Position numbers and translations under genes: made by a program. Below, piece after piece: positions 10,800 to 23,076 of a DNA stretch of 64,000 nucleotides. Position 1 is the first letter of the stretch; every line of letters begins with the position of its first letter. A model generated the notes under the pieces. It saw only the letters and a program-made list of their open reading frames with translations, was not told where the DNA came from and ran no database searches. This DNA comes from Dryocosmus kuriphilus (lineage: Eukaryota > Arthropoda > Insecta > Hymenoptera > Cynipidae). Where the stretch lies: NCBI GenBank assembly GCA_038277395.1, contig CM076192.1, forward strand, positions 131,017,570 through 131,081,569, given 5' to 3'.

Positions 10800-13538
10800 A
10801 ATGGCCACTGTTCTTTCGTTACCCATTCTTGGTTCATGTCCCGCCTATCCCAATTAACGCTCTTTCATTACTCTATTACCATTTTCTGAGCCGTCAAGAG
10901 CATGCAGCTCATCATTATGCAGTTTTTTCCATTCACCGGTCTCCACATCCCTTTTTGAGCCATAAATTTTTCTGAGTATTTTCTTTTCGAAAACTCTAAA
11001 CTTGTTCTCCTCTCTTTTCGTCAGCGCCCACGTTTCGCACCCGTACATGACAACCGGCATTATTATGGTTTTGCAAATTCTTACTTTGATCTTTCTAGAT
11101 AGCGATCGCGATTTTAGTAATGTATTTGCTGCATAGTAGCACCGATTGCCAGCGTGCAGCCGCCTGTTGATTTCAGTTTTAATTCTACTTTCGCTAGTAA
11201 TTATAGTCGCGAGAAATTTAAACTCATTTACACTTTCGAATTTCATATTCCTGACCACTAGCTCCCCCTCTTCATTATTTTGTTCTGGTCTATCGACGAC
11301 CAAACATTTTGTCTTCGATTCGCAAACTTCCAAACCTATTATCTTGGTTTTTGTGATCAAGATTTCTACATTCTTTGCTACCGTTTCTTTATCATCCCCG
11401 AGTGAGTCGAGATCATCCGCATACGCCAGGATTTGTATTATGCCATTGAGCGTAGTACCGGTCGAATTCGTTTGTACTTGCCTAACTACGTATTCTCGAA
11501 CTAAGTTGAAAAGTATACCCGACAGCGCATCGACCTGTTTTAGGCCATCGGGGATCGAGAATTCTTCAGAGAGACATCCATTTACGCGTATTCTACCCCT
11601 ACTGCCGCTTAAGCAAGTTTCGGTAAGTCTAACCAATTTCCTTGGAACACCCAAGAACTTTAGAATCCAGTACATACGTGCGCGTATCATATAGTCGTAA
11701 GCTTTTTTGAAATCAATAAATAGCTGATGTATTGCTTCTTTAAATTCTCATTCATTTCTTCTCCAGCAGTTGTCTAATTGTAAACGTTTGATAGCTTGCA
11801 GAACGGTTTCGGCCAAACCCTCACTGGTAATCCCCAACGATTTCCTCAGCGTAAGGGGTTAGTCTACTTGAGATTACATTGGACAGGATATTATAGCACG
11901 AAGGCGCAATTGAAATTCCCCGATAATTTTTACAGTCCGTTTAATCACCTTTTTTAAAAATAGGTATAATAATAGAGTCACTCCATTCCTCCGGTATGCG
12001 TTCTGCTTTCCAAATGGCGCGTATTAATTCACGTATTTGCCTTGTGAGGCGTAAGCCCCCATTCTCTATCAGTTCTGACGGAATATCTTCGATGCACGCG
12101 GCTTTGTAATTTTTCAACTTCTTGATGGCAATTTCAATTTCCTTATCAGTAGACTCATCAATTTGCAGATCAGCAGTGTGGATTTCACCGAGACTATCAT
12201 TAGCGGAGGCTTCCCGTATGTTCAATAGCTTATCGAAATAGTTTTTCCACAAATTTATAGTCTCTCTGTCGCATCAGCTACTAGATTGCCATTTTCGTCC
12301 CTCATTATTTCCGTACTACTTTGGAAGCCTTTCCTTATAAGATTTATTTCCCTGTAAATCTCACGCAAGTTATTTCGTTTATTATTCGTTTTTATTGCAT
12401 GTATTATATTATTTTCCCACTCCCTTTTCTTGAGTCTATAAAGCATACTTATACCTTTACTAATCTCGAGATATTTCTTATGTTTTTGATCGCATTTGTT
12501 TTCTAAACTAATTAGTTTGGCCTTTCTTCTCTTATCAAACTAAAGTTTGCACTCTTCGTCAAACCACGGTTTGCTTTTGGGTTGCTTTCTTTAGACCTAT
12601 AGTATGTTCCGCGTCTGTCTTGATCACCTTTTTCATATTGTCCCACAGTGTTTCCCGGTCCTCCTCAAATTTATTGTTATCGAATCTCTGTTCTTGGAAA
12701 GCATCGAAGTTATTAGTGATCTCTACTTGATAATTCAGTGTTTCTGTTGGTGTTTTACACTCATCTTTATTAAACCGAACTCCTTGCTCTGAGCGGTTAG
12801 TTTTTTTTACCTAACGCTAGTCAAGATCTAAGTTTCGCTATCACGAGAAAGTGTTCTGAATTTAAATCTGCTCCCCTGTACGATCTTACACCGAGAATGC
12901 TTGTATGACGTCTTCTGTCAATTAGAACGTGATCAATCTGATTGTGGGTTTTACCATCTGGTGATGTCCAGGTGGCCTTATGTATATTTTTATGCTTGAA
13001 ACAAGTGCTTTTGAAGACGATATTATTTGAGGCTGCAAAGCTTATTACTCTAGTTCCATTGTTATTATTGACGTGATGCAAGCTTTATGTCCATATTGTA
13101 AGCCTGTACATCGGTTCTTTTCCAATTTTCCCCCCGAAAATCTCGCAATACTATTTTTGCATAAGGCGTCATGAACTTGTCAAAAACTTGTTCAGTTGTT
13201 TCGTAAAACAGATCTTTCGTATCTTCGTCTTCGTTCTCGGTGGGGCAGTGTACGTCGATTAGAACTTGCATTCAGAAATTACCCCTTAATACAATATATG
13301 ATAACCGGTCGTTAATGAACTTCATATCGGTAACCGCTTGAATAATTCGTTTATTAATAAGAAAGCCGGCCCCCAGTGTGAACCTTTTCACTCCCCCGTA
13401 GAGAAAAATGTAGTTTTTATCTCTAGAAACGATTGTGCTCCCGCCCGGCCAGCAGGTTTCTTGGAGTGCTATTACGTCAGTATTATATTTCTTAGCTATC
13501 TCAATGAGCTCGCGAAATCCGCCAGTATTTAGAAACAA
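10800..13538 (-). pseudogene. LINE-type retrotransposon copy A: endonuclease and reverse transcriptase, broken
   Basis: Reading leftward, the 5' part (13,538 to about 12,821) is an apurinic-type endonuclease: DVIALQETCW near its start, LIDVHCPT in the middle, and a late segment with NQIDHVLID. The reverse transcriptase follows (about 12,446 to 10,854), with FKKGD, the active-site box LAYADDLDSLGDD near 11,430, and a C-terminal region with MPVVMYGCETWALTKRE. Several frameshifts and stops separate the pieces. The layout resembles LINEs often listed in insects as craniofacial-development-protein-2-like endonuclease plus RT; RTE-like is my best guess. It shares most of its sequence with copy B at 14.2-16.7 kb. 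The 5' end appears truncated inside the endonuclease. Confidence 0.8.
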
Positions 13539-13551
13539 GAAAGATGTATTT

Positions 13552-13836
13552 TTATACTAGATACAAACTTTGTTTCAAACATTTTTCAAAATTCTGCATA
13601 TTTACTAGGATAAACGCAAAACCATGATTTTTATGGGGTTTAATTGCTTTCACCATGCAAATTTCATCTGCGCCAATTTTCAGCGTCATTTTCGTGATTA
13701 GCGCATCAAGATACGTAAGTGTCCACTGTCTCAATGAAATGTAAGGTATCCGCTTTTCAGAACTGCACCCATGAAACGACGTTATAATGTGGTCGATTTT
13801 TAATTCGTCGATCTGTTTTTCGAAAAATGCTATCAT
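13552..13836 (-). CDS. Short unknown frame between the two LINE copies
   Basis: A 94-codon frame starting at an ATG, lying immediately upstream of LINE copy A in the same orientation. It has no motif I recognise: acidic N-terminus, mixed middle, no signal peptide or membrane span. It could be part of the LINE 5' region, another relic, or chance. I list it only because its amino-acid composition is protein-like. Confidence 0.15.
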   Translation of the reverse strand: MIAFFEKQIDELKIDHIITSFHGCSSEKRIPYISLRQWTLTYLDALITKMTLKIGADEICMVKAIKPHKNHGFAFILVNMQNFEKCLKQSLYLV

Positions 13837-14214
13837 TCATTAATTTTGATTCTGTCTGTTTGTGAATTTAAAATTGTACCTACAAAAATTCCTTCTTCAT
13901 ACAACATCCGCCGCTAGAGGCGCTATTAATCTATAACCTCAAAATAATAATGTACATTTGTTGCATACGATTTCTGCAAAGTTTGCAAGCTTTTATTTAA
14001 AAGTCAGTTTTAAGTACCTATTTAAATGAAATGTTTCGGCGAAGTATAAAATATTGACAATTTTATACACTCCGGCATTGAATAAATAATGAATACAGGT
14101 AAATAATAAATTATTTAATACTATTTTTTTAATAGCACGTGAATTTCGTTCGTAGATTAGGACGAATTAATATCTATGATATTTATCACACTTTATTATT
14201 ATTATAGTGTAGCT
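13837..14214. other. AT-rich spacer between LINE copies
   Basis: A/T-rich sequence. I see no gene or clear repeat. Confidence 0.5.
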
Positions 14215-14221
14215 TTTCGAA

Positions 14222-16740
14222 CTCTAAAGTTCATTACCTCAACTACCCGGCACAGCCACGCATCTCTATCCCGTGCATCCTCCATCCAGTTCAAATAATC
14301 ATGTCCTAGCTTTCTGAGATCGTCCCTTACGTTTTCTCCCATCTGTTTCTCGGCCTGCCAAGAGGTCTCTTACTAATCGGTTTCCCTCTTAAAACTTGCG
14401 CCACTGTTCTATCGTGGCCCATTCTTGCAACATGTCCCGACCAGCCTAGTCTGCGCGCTCTCATTACTCTGTCAATATTTACTGACCCGTAGAGAGCATG
14501 CAGCTCCACATTATGCAGTTTTCCCTTTTCAACAGTCTCTTCGTTCCTTTCTGCGCCATAGATTTTTCTATGTACTTTATTTTCGAATTCTCTAAACCTG
14601 TTCCCCTCTCTTTTCGTCAGAGCCCACGCTTCGCAGACGTACATGACGGCCGGCATTACTATCGATTTTTAAATTCTTAGTTTGATCTTCCTAGATAACG
14701 ATCCCGATTGTAGTAATGTATTTGTTCCATAGTAGCACTCATTGCCAGCGTGCAGCTGCCTGTTTATTTCCGTTTTAATGTTATTGTCGCTAGTTATAAT
14801 ACTCCCGGGGTATTGAAACTCATTATCTCTTTCAAACTTCATATTTCCGGCCATTAGATACCCGCCTTCATTGCTTTGTTCTGATCTGTCGAACGTCCAA
14901 ATATTTTGTCTTCGATTCTCTACCTTCAAAACCTATTTCCTTGGCTTTTGTGATCAAGATTTCTACATTTTTAGCTACTGTTTCTTTATCATCCCCGAGT
15001 AAGCCGAAATCATCCGCATATCCCAGAATTTGTATTATTCCATTGAGGGTAGCACCGGACGGATTCCTTTGTACTTGTCTGACCACTTATTCTAACACTA
15101 AGTTGAAAAGGATGCACGAAAGCGCATCGCCCAGTTGAAGGCCATCGCGGATCAAAAACTCTTCAGATAAACCTGCAGTTATGCATATTCTATCTCTACA
15201 GCCGCTTAAACAAGATTCGATAAGTCTAACCAATTTCCTTGATACAACCAAGAACTCTACAATCCAGTACATTCCTGCGCGTATAACAGAGTCGCAAGCT
15301 TTCTTGAAATCGATAAATAACTGATGTATTGCTCCATTAAATTCCCCTTTCTTTTCTAACAGTTGTCTAATTGTAAACATTTGCTCGCTTGTGGACCGGT
15401 TTCGGCGGAATCCACGGTGGTTATCCCCGATGATTTCACCAGCAAAAGGAGTTAGTCCATTTAAGATTACATTGGACAACAGGGTCTTATAGCACGAAAG
15501 TATAAGTGAAATTCCCCGATAATTGTTACAGCTTGTCTTATAGCCTTTTTTAAAAATGGGTATAATAATAGCGGTGTTCCATTCCTCCGCTATGCGTTCT
15601 GTTTTCCAGATTCCGCGTATTAATTTACAAATTTGCCTTGCGAAGGAAGGGCCCCCCCCATTTTTCATCGGCTCTGACAGTAGGTCGTCAATGACCGCGT
15701 CTTCGTCATTTTTCAACTTCTTCACGGCCATTTCTATTTCTCTATCAGTAGGCTCATCAGTTGGAAGATCAGCAGTATGGATTTCACCTAGATTAACTTT
15801 AACGGAGGCCTCTCGTACATTCAATAGCTTATCGCAATCCTTTTTCCATAAAAATCTCTCTGCCGCATCAGCTTCTAGATTGCCATTTTCGTCCCTCATT
15901 ACTTCTGTTCTACTTTGAGAGACTTTCCTTATAAAATTGATTCTCCTGTACATCTCGCGCGGGTTATTTTGTTTATCATTCGTTTCTATTGCTGGTATTT
16001 TATTCTTTTCCCACTCATTTTTCTTGGATCTGTAAATCCTATTTGTACTTTTACTAATCTCGAGATACTTCTTTTGTGTTTGATCGCACTTATTTTGTAA
16101 ACTAATTAGTTTGGCCTCTCTTCAATTTTCAAACCATAGTTTGCACTCTCCGTCGAACCACGGTTTGCTTTTAGTTAATTTCTTTAAACCTATAGTACCT
16201 ACTTTTCGCGGCTGTCTTTATCGCCTGTTTCATATTGTCCCACAGGGTTTCTGGGTCTTTCTCACAATTATCGCTATCGTCTCTCTGGTTTGGAAGAGCA
16301 TCAAAACTGTTAGAAATCTTTACTTGTTAATTCAATGTTTCTGATGGTATTTTAAAATTATCTATATTGAAATGGACTGTTCGCTCTGGGCTCTAATTTT
16401 CTTTCTTAACGCTAATCTAGATCTTAGTTGCACTATCACGAGAAAGGATTCTGAATTTAAATCCGCTCCCCTGTACGATCTTACATATATCGAGAATGTT
16501 CGTATGACGTCTTCTGTCAATCAAAACGTGATCAATTTGATTGTGAGTGATACCATCTGGTGATGTCCAGGTGGGCTTATGTGTATTTTTATGCTTGAAA
16601 TATGTGCTTTTGACAACGAGGTTCTTTGAATAGTCCCATTAACAATACTGACGTCATGCAATCTTTTTGACCTTATTATAGGCGTATACATCGGTTCTTT
16701 TCCAAATTTTCGCGCTGAAAAATTATCGCACTTATTCTAA
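14222..16740 (-). pseudogene. LINE-type retrotransposon copy B: reverse transcriptase and endonuclease remnant
   Basis: Same family and orientation as copy A. The reverse transcriptase spans about 15,953 to 14,327. Its parts are IIIPIFKKG, a GFRRNRST box, FIDFKKACDSV, GLQLGDALSCILFNLVLE, then a YADD box in a shifted frame near 15,020, and a C-terminal piece with YVCEAWALTKRE and SGHVARMG. The last motif is typical of the 3' end of such LINEs. An endonuclease remnant precedes it (about 16,740 to 16,370), with a broken match to the NQIDHVLID region of copy A. Frameshifts separate the pieces. Copy B keeps more of the 3' end than copy A, so the two could be joined into a consensus computationally for classification. 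Confidence 0.8.
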
Positions 16741-18044
16741 AAAATTATAAAACTATTTCACAAGGCTTTTTTATATATCATGAGATAATAATGAAGCGCA
16801 TCCAGTGCAAAAGTAAACTCTAGAATCATAGCAGAGAACATATATTGTTTGTAAAATAAAGAAATGGTAGTTTCCTTATCTTGCTATTTAGTCCAATCTG
16901 ACCCAATATACTTTCAAAATTTACGAACACTTCTACGGAATTTAAACAATTAATGAATTATTTAAAACAAAAAATCGTTTCTTCATTCCGTCAAATTATA
17001 TTTTTACTGTTTACAAAGTCACGCGACATTTATTTCAACTGAAATATTATTGCCGCACAAAATAAAATTATAGGAAATATTTGTGGATTAATAATACACA
17101 AGTATATACGCGCAGCAATAGTTCCTTTAATTTAATTTTACCGAACAAAATAAAAGTATGAGAAACATTTGTGAATTTATAACTATATGTGCGCAGTGAT
17201 GGTTCCTTGGTTTTTATTTTAACTTCTTATAATAATTTCTCCGAAAAAGTTACATACATTTATTCAATTCTTTTTGCAGTTCTTTATTTAATATATTGGT
17301 CTTTTGTAAGTTGATGCATTTCTTCATGAAAAAATTTTCTTTAATAATGTTAAATATTACATACAGATATTATGATATTATCGCATAAGAATATTTCAGA
17401 CATTTAAAAGTTATTTTTAATTTTATGAGATGAAATTTTTGAAAAAGCTCCTTTTGTTCTGGGAATTTTTTAAGTAGCTTAAATTAGCAACATTCGTTGA
17501 GTCTTTGTTATGTTCAAATTAAATTTGTTTGTTTCTTAGCGTTCATTATATTTTTTAAAAAACTAGAATGGAATTTTTGAAAGGGAAAGTTAGGAAAAAT
17601 TCGAGGAATTTTTTTTTTTTAATCAAGGGAATTTTTCAGAGCGTTCTTAGATTTTTTTCAAAACATTCACTTCAATTACGGTGTTTTTTTCATTTGTGAA
17701 AGTAATTTTATTGAAGTGAATTTATATTTATTTAAATTAAATATCATTTTATTATTTTTTCACCGATTCCAGGAAAATATACAAATATAAATACAAAAAC
17801 GTACAAATTACATAAATTAATACCAAAAAAAATTGTTGAAAATACATATTGCCGAATTATAAAATTTTCGAGATTTAAAATAACGACAAGATCATCAATT
17901 ATCGAAAAATAAAAATCCAGAATTATAAAAATTTCGAAATTTAGGAATTTGAGGGAAATTAATAATTCGTTACTTTTTTAATTCTGTAAAATTGAATTTC
18001 GATTTTCCGCTTGCGGACACCGGATCCAGATTTAATTCTATTGT
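16741..18044. other. AT-rich DNA with a weak tandem duplication
   Basis: No gene recognised. At about 17,030-17,240 two diverged units of roughly 100 bp share a pattern of GCCGCACAAAATAAAATTAT, then AAATATTTGTGGAT, then TATACGCGCAGCAATAGTTCC. Confidence 0.5.
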
Positions 18045-18572
18045 CTTCATTGTTACGAAACTATTATATAATTATATAACAATGTTTGGTTTCTATTATG
18101 TAACAGTGTTATATTTCTATTAGGTAACAAAGTTTTATTTCAGATATCTAACACCGTTGCATGCGTTTGAACCACGTTCTGTAAGTAGTACACAGATGTG
18201 TGGTGTAATAGTTATGTATTATTGGTGCATACTTTTTATGTGTTTAATTTCTATATATGTTACGTAACTGTTACACATCTTTGTAGTGCTGTTACGAAGT
18301 TGCTACAAATCACACACAATCGCTGTAATAATGTTATGAAATTGTTATGGATCGAATACGCAACAAATTGTATAATGTCACATAGTTACAGATTTGTTAT
18401 GTCACTGTTACAGAACAAGTTTATTTTGTGATATTGTTCCAGAATTGTCAGCAAACTTTTTTCTGCACAAAATATTGATATAAATGTTATGTATCTGTGA
18501 CAGAAATTCTTTTTGATCTTATAAGAATATTAAAAAACTGTGCTGTAGCCTTGTTACAGAATTGTTACATCA
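18045..18572. repeat. Degenerate array of TGTTAC / GTAACA words
   Basis: Variants of TGTTACNAAATTGTTAC recur irregularly across about 530 bp, for example near 18,050, 18,100, 18,290, 18,345, 18,400 and 18,555. Spacing is uneven, so this looks like an old, drifted short-period repeat. No coding frame is convincing. Confidence 0.5.
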
Positions 18573-18586
18573 ATTCGGAGACGACA

Positions 18587-18780
18587 TTATTCGTCCCCTA
18601 GACTAATCCTGTTCCAATGCAGTATGAAGTACCGGCATGCACACAAACGAGAAACGCGAGGCCGCTCTGCGTAAGACACTGTGTCGGTGTGACCAAATAT
18701 TCTCTCCTGCATCTCATATCCGTTTTCCACTAGATGGTCGCTCGCAGCTACCCCAATAGATGTGTTCATCCCTCGCTCAA
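18587..18780. other. Moderately GC-rich, unassigned segment
   Basis: More complex and GC-rich than its flanks. A 60-codon minus-strand frame exists but has no recognised motif. It may be a fragment of an element or an exon; I cannot say which. Confidence 0.25.
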
Positions 18781-19189
18781 GCCACCCTTCCGAGTGAGGA
18801 AATTACATTTCATGATAACTCCTTTAATAATAAATCAAGTTAGATTTTTAAAAAAAGTTGTTGCAAAATGAAATAAATCTGAATGAAAATAAGGGGACCT
18901 CACATAATAAAAATTTACATAAATAAATTGAAAAGTGGGACCAGCAGTAACTCTCACGAAATAAAATTCTGATTTCAAAATTTATGCTATTAAGTCGAAA
19001 GACGAATTCCTGAGAGACCACACTCTGCAAATTGCTAACCTAAAAACGCAATCTTAATATCAGCTGAATGTGAATCAATAGGAACAATCAATAAGAAAAT
19101 GGGCAGGTAGCTGCTGAGCACTTCAAAATTGGCAAATCGATCCAAAGTTTCACAGTCCCATTTCCAAATTCATTTCTCCTAAAAATACT

Positions 19190-20080
19190 TAGTCAGCTAA
19201 AAATACCTCGCCTCTCACCATCGACAAGGAGAGTACAAAGTGTATCCTCGAAGATTCAATCAAGGTAGTTCAGCGAGCATCTTCGACGGATAGAGAAGTC
19301 TCGGTAAGGGCCTCTTGATGGAAAACTCCTGACGCCCGTCCAAGGCGAGGTACGCCGATACCTCCCTTTTTTCCTTACGGTGTGCACCCTTTTTGTCAAA
19401 CCATAAGTCTAAACGAGCAGTTAGAGAATCGCGGGCTGAAAGTGTGAATAGGTATAGTACCTTCTCCTAAATAGGGCGCCTAGTGAAACCGATAGTTCCA
19501 GGAAGGACGTAAAAACTTCTCATCATCCCCGGATCGACAGGGAATGAGGAGAACCATCCGAATACCTAAAGTATGAGATATTAGGTCGAATCTCAAAATG
19601 ACCAGGAATCCTATCCAAAAGTAAAAAGGGAGTTGTGCTCACCCGGAAAAAAAAACCCAGAAAGTGAAACGAATTTAAAAGTATTCTTTTCATTTGCGGT
19701 TAAAGGCGGCCAGTGGGGGCTCAATCCAGGTAAGCGCAACTCTATAGAGTTGCGCTGGTAGCTAGTTGCTAGTAGCTACAAAAATCAAAAGGCTTTTATG
19801 CCATTACGAACGGGGTGTGCGACACTCCCCTATCCCTGTATAGAACGGTAACTCGTGTCTCGTTTAAGTGACGAGTATTAAAACTACCTTTGGAGAAAGT
19901 CGAAAAGTGTGAAAGGAGACCTATCTTCTTCCTTACGGTAGTCATAAGGGATACAATTATACATCGGCAGTGTTGATAATGTGGCATATTTTCTTCCATT
20001 TTTCTGTACATATAACGGTAAGTTAATAACCATATGCGTATTGGGAGGCTGATTCGGGGACAAGAAATTATTATCAGTTT
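19190..20080. other. Unassigned complex non-coding-looking block
   Basis: Sequence complexity rises relative to the flanks and there are several self-complementary stretches, such as a pair of CCTTACGGT words and the perfect palindrome at 19,733-19,756. Stops occur in all frames. It could be the untranslated region of a retroelement or a structured RNA. I recognise no family. Confidence 0.3.
19733..19756. repeat. Perfect 24-base palindrome
   Basis: A 24-base sequence that equals its own reverse complement, centred on CTATAG (core GCGCAACTCTATAG onward). It is followed at once by TGGTAGCTAGTTGCTAGTAGC, which is itself partly self-complementary. Confidence 0.85.
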
Positions 20081-20559
20081 GTATTGTAACACCTAGAAAT
20101 CATTTCGAAAGAGCAAATAATACATAATTAAATAAGGAAATTTTCATATAACCAATAAAATAGGTTATACTCCATTGAATGAGGGGAATTGAATGACGAT
20201 ACCAACAAAATTTACATTTAAACATCTTGTCATGGTTGCTTTCGCGAATCGGCGAAGAAAGACTGATAGGCCTCGCACTTTGGCACACACATGTAGATAT
20301 CCATGTTGATATTGATAATATTTTGGAGAAATTTGCCAAAAGGAAGAGTTGGAAGATTGACTTTGCGTTATAACAAGTGTGTCTTTATATAAAATTACGA
20401 ATCTGAACCTCTGTACGTAGAAGTAAGCACTATCGTACACTCCAAACTTATATCTACCACACATATAATAATAATAAATTTTGGAATCATATCCTGCGTT
20501 TGCGAATTCTAGGATTCTACCTTCTTTATTATTCATCTCCCCCGTAAAAATTTTTAGTA

Positions 20560-20560
<1 letters not shown>

Positions 20561-20609
<49 letters not shown>
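20561..20609. repeat. Homopolymer tract of 49 C
   Basis: Uninterrupted C run, flanked by TAT on the left and GAAAAAATG on the right. On the minus strand it is G49, with strong potential for G-quadruplex structure and for sequencing-length error. Confidence 0.95.
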
Positions 20610-20616
<7 letters not shown>

Positions 20617-20804
20617 TGTTCTGTTTGCGCCCCTGTTTTCGCATTGTAAAGTGACCCTGACAGAACAGATTTTAAAAATATAATGCTGTTTTTCACAGAT
20701 TAAAAAAAGTATATGATCGAGATTTCATACCAGAAATCGATTTAGAGAATGAAATATTTTTCAACCCCATAGAATTAAATACCTTCCCTGAATAAAAAAT
20801 CGGC

Positions 20805-20975
20805 CCACTACGCGGGCACATTCTCATCGCGCGCTACGCGCGCCGCGCTTCGCGCGAAGTATGAGCGCGCCTAGGGCGCGCGTCTGTTGGCACTCGCGCT
20901 TCGCGCTCGACATTTGACTCGCGCTTCGCGCTCGATACGTTATTTACGGCACTCACGCTTCGCGCTCGATAATTA
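20805..20975. repeat. CG-rich short repeats built on CGCGCTTCGCGCTCGA
   Basis: At least three copies of a word close to ACTCGCGCTTCGCGCTCGA occur near 20,890, 20,920 and 20,950. Before them lies a denser GCGCGC region with local palindromes. This composition contrasts sharply with the AT-rich surroundings. Confidence 0.7.
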
Positions 20976-21029
20976 CGTTTCTTTAAAACACATTATAGAT
21001 TGGTAAAGCTCTTTTTGATTTTCCAAATT

Positions 21030-21650
21030 TTTACAATACAGGATTTCGATTCTTAAAGTAAAACGATGAGTCTTATAAATAACTTTTTTAGCTATTTCCA
21101 AGGTGAACAATTCTGCTTGTTAATATTTTCTCATATCTTGCACAGTTTTGCTGAAAAGTGGTTTTCTTTATATTTCATAACATATTTCACGAATACCTCG
21201 AAAACTAAGCGTTGATCAAAAAAATGATAGAGAGCAAATTTGTAGACAATTTGGAGATGAACAACTTTATTTATTATTATTTTTCCGTATCTTCCATAGT
21301 TTGGCGGAAAATTTGAAATCTTTAATTTTTAATAATGTTTTTATCGATTAAAACAAAAACCGTGCATTTTATGAAAAAATGGTTAAAACAAAATTTGTAG
21401 ATCTTTTTAGATTGAACAACTTTGTTCTTTACCATTTTTTGGTATCTTGAATATTTTGGCGGGAAACCACAGTTTTTATATTTTAAAAGCGTTTTCTTGA
21501 CTGAAACAAAAACCGTTCATTTTATCAAAAAACGGTTAAGACAAAATTTGTAGATTTTTTTGAGGTGAACAATTTTACTTTCTTACGTTTTTTTTGTATC
21601 TCTGATAGTTTAGCCAGAAAATGGACATTTTGATTTTGTCAAAACCGTTT
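21030..21650. repeat. Tandem array, monomer about 154 bp, about four diverged copies
   Basis: The word GTGAACAA or a close variant recurs at about 21,103, 21,256, 21,412 and 21,567. Each copy is followed by TTT-rich sequence, a GTATCTT-like word, TAGTTTGGC, AAAACAAAAACCG and CAAATTTGTAGA, giving a period of about 154 bp. The array continues into a GACAACGAC-type microsatellite at about 21,782-21,838. Copies are strongly diverged. A 129-codon plus-strand frame at 21,621-22,010 crosses these repeats and is not convincing as a gene. Confidence 0.65.
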
Positions 21651-22207
21651 TTGATGGATAAAACCATAACCGTTGGTCAAAAACCGCTGGTTAACGAACT
21701 CGTCCTTTCTTTTTGGACCTTAAAGAAGTCAGCCAAAGCGCAATCCAATCCGATTAGTCCTTCGAAAGTTATCGTGGGAACAGACGACGACAACGACAAC
21801 GACAACAACGACGACAACGCCAACAGACAGACAGACACGGTCGTAAAAACCATTTTTTCGGATTCAGGAGGTCTTAAAACGTGGAGATTTCATGAAATCC
21901 GCAAAAGTCAAATTTTGCATAAATCTAATACCTTCTCTGATGAGAATGTAAAAAGTGTAATCTGTTCAAAATTTCTAAATAAGTTTTTATTTTCAGACAG
22001 AGTTTTTTAAGCTTCACTTCAATTGCAAAGCCATCAAAATTAAGATGATTGTATAGCTGATTTTAAAATCAATACAAATTAATTTTATATATGAATTAAC
22101 GATCAATACTTAAAAATCTCCCCTTTGGAAATTAATCGAATTTAAATTATTGATGCGAGGAATGTATGAATTATATTATGTAAAATTAATTGATATTAGA
22201 GGCTTAC

Positions 22208-22281
22208 CACCAGTTCACCCGGACGGCATTCCGGACAGCAGCAACTAGAAGGAGGAGAGTTGTAGTTATCGCCGGACGCAT
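22208..22281 (-). CDS. Candidate first coding exon with a signal-peptide-like start
   Basis: On the minus strand an ATG at 22,281 with a favourable context (A at -3) opens 24 codons reading MRPAITTTLLLLVAAV and onward, then ends at a donor-like GTG|GTAAGC (GT at 22,207-22,206). A basic start, a hydrophobic core of about 11 residues and small residues after it fit a secretory signal peptide. The exon body to about 22,450 is less AT-rich than its flanks and would be 5' UTR. No downstream coding exon can be identified in this window, so the product is unknown. Confidence 0.33.
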
Positions 22282-23076
22282 CTTCCGACTTGAAACAATC
22301 GGTCTTTAATCTTCCGCTTCAACCCCTTCGATTCTCTTTGGAGAGCCACGATTCGATTCGATTCGATCTCCTCGAGGAATTATCATCCTCAATTATTTGA
22401 TTGAAATTCGATCTTCAACTTCCGTATCGATTCCGCCAATCAACTTTTTTTTTCTGAAATTTTTCCGTACACTATTGTGATACTCGTTCTCTCTCCCTAT
22501 TCAATTTACTCTCTATTTTCGATTTAAAGACACTAAACCTGATTCAATCAAAATAATCCTAATTATTAATAAGATTTTGCTAATTTTAATAGTAAATTAA
22601 ATAATTTATTCATAATAGACAAGTGGATAGATTTTTTGAAAGAGAGCGCTTTCCTGTATCCAAATATTAGTGCAAATCTGTCTTGGATTGAAATTTAAGT
22701 AATGTAAAAAACATTTGTGATTCCTAATAATTATCCACGATACTTAGCACACGCTTTGGAATTTACTTTGAAATAAATTTATATTAAGAAGAGTAATCAC
22801 ATTTCCCTGATTTAAATTAAAGGAGTCTTGGACATAGCATTTTTTTAAGTAAAAACAGAAAGCATCCAGAATATCAAAAAGTATTATTGGAGATCTGCTT
22901 AACAAATCTCAGTCTGCCTCATTATTTAATATTTGAAACAAGAAACTGCTGAATTTTTACTGAATAAACAAATAGTGGTTCATCATGTAAAAGCAATTAC
23001 ATCTAATTTAAATAAAGGTTCAACTCAAGAACTTATTCCGAGCACAATTAAAGCGTACAAATCTTGATTTACTTAC

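Noticed and set aside
11146..11694. 182-codon plus-strand frame inside LINE copy A
   Set aside because: The minus strand shows clear RT motifs including YADD, so this is a shadow frame.
20165..20644. 159-codon minus-strand frame with a poly-glycine stretch
   Set aside because: The Gly run is only the translation of the C49 tract; the rest has no protein-like pattern.
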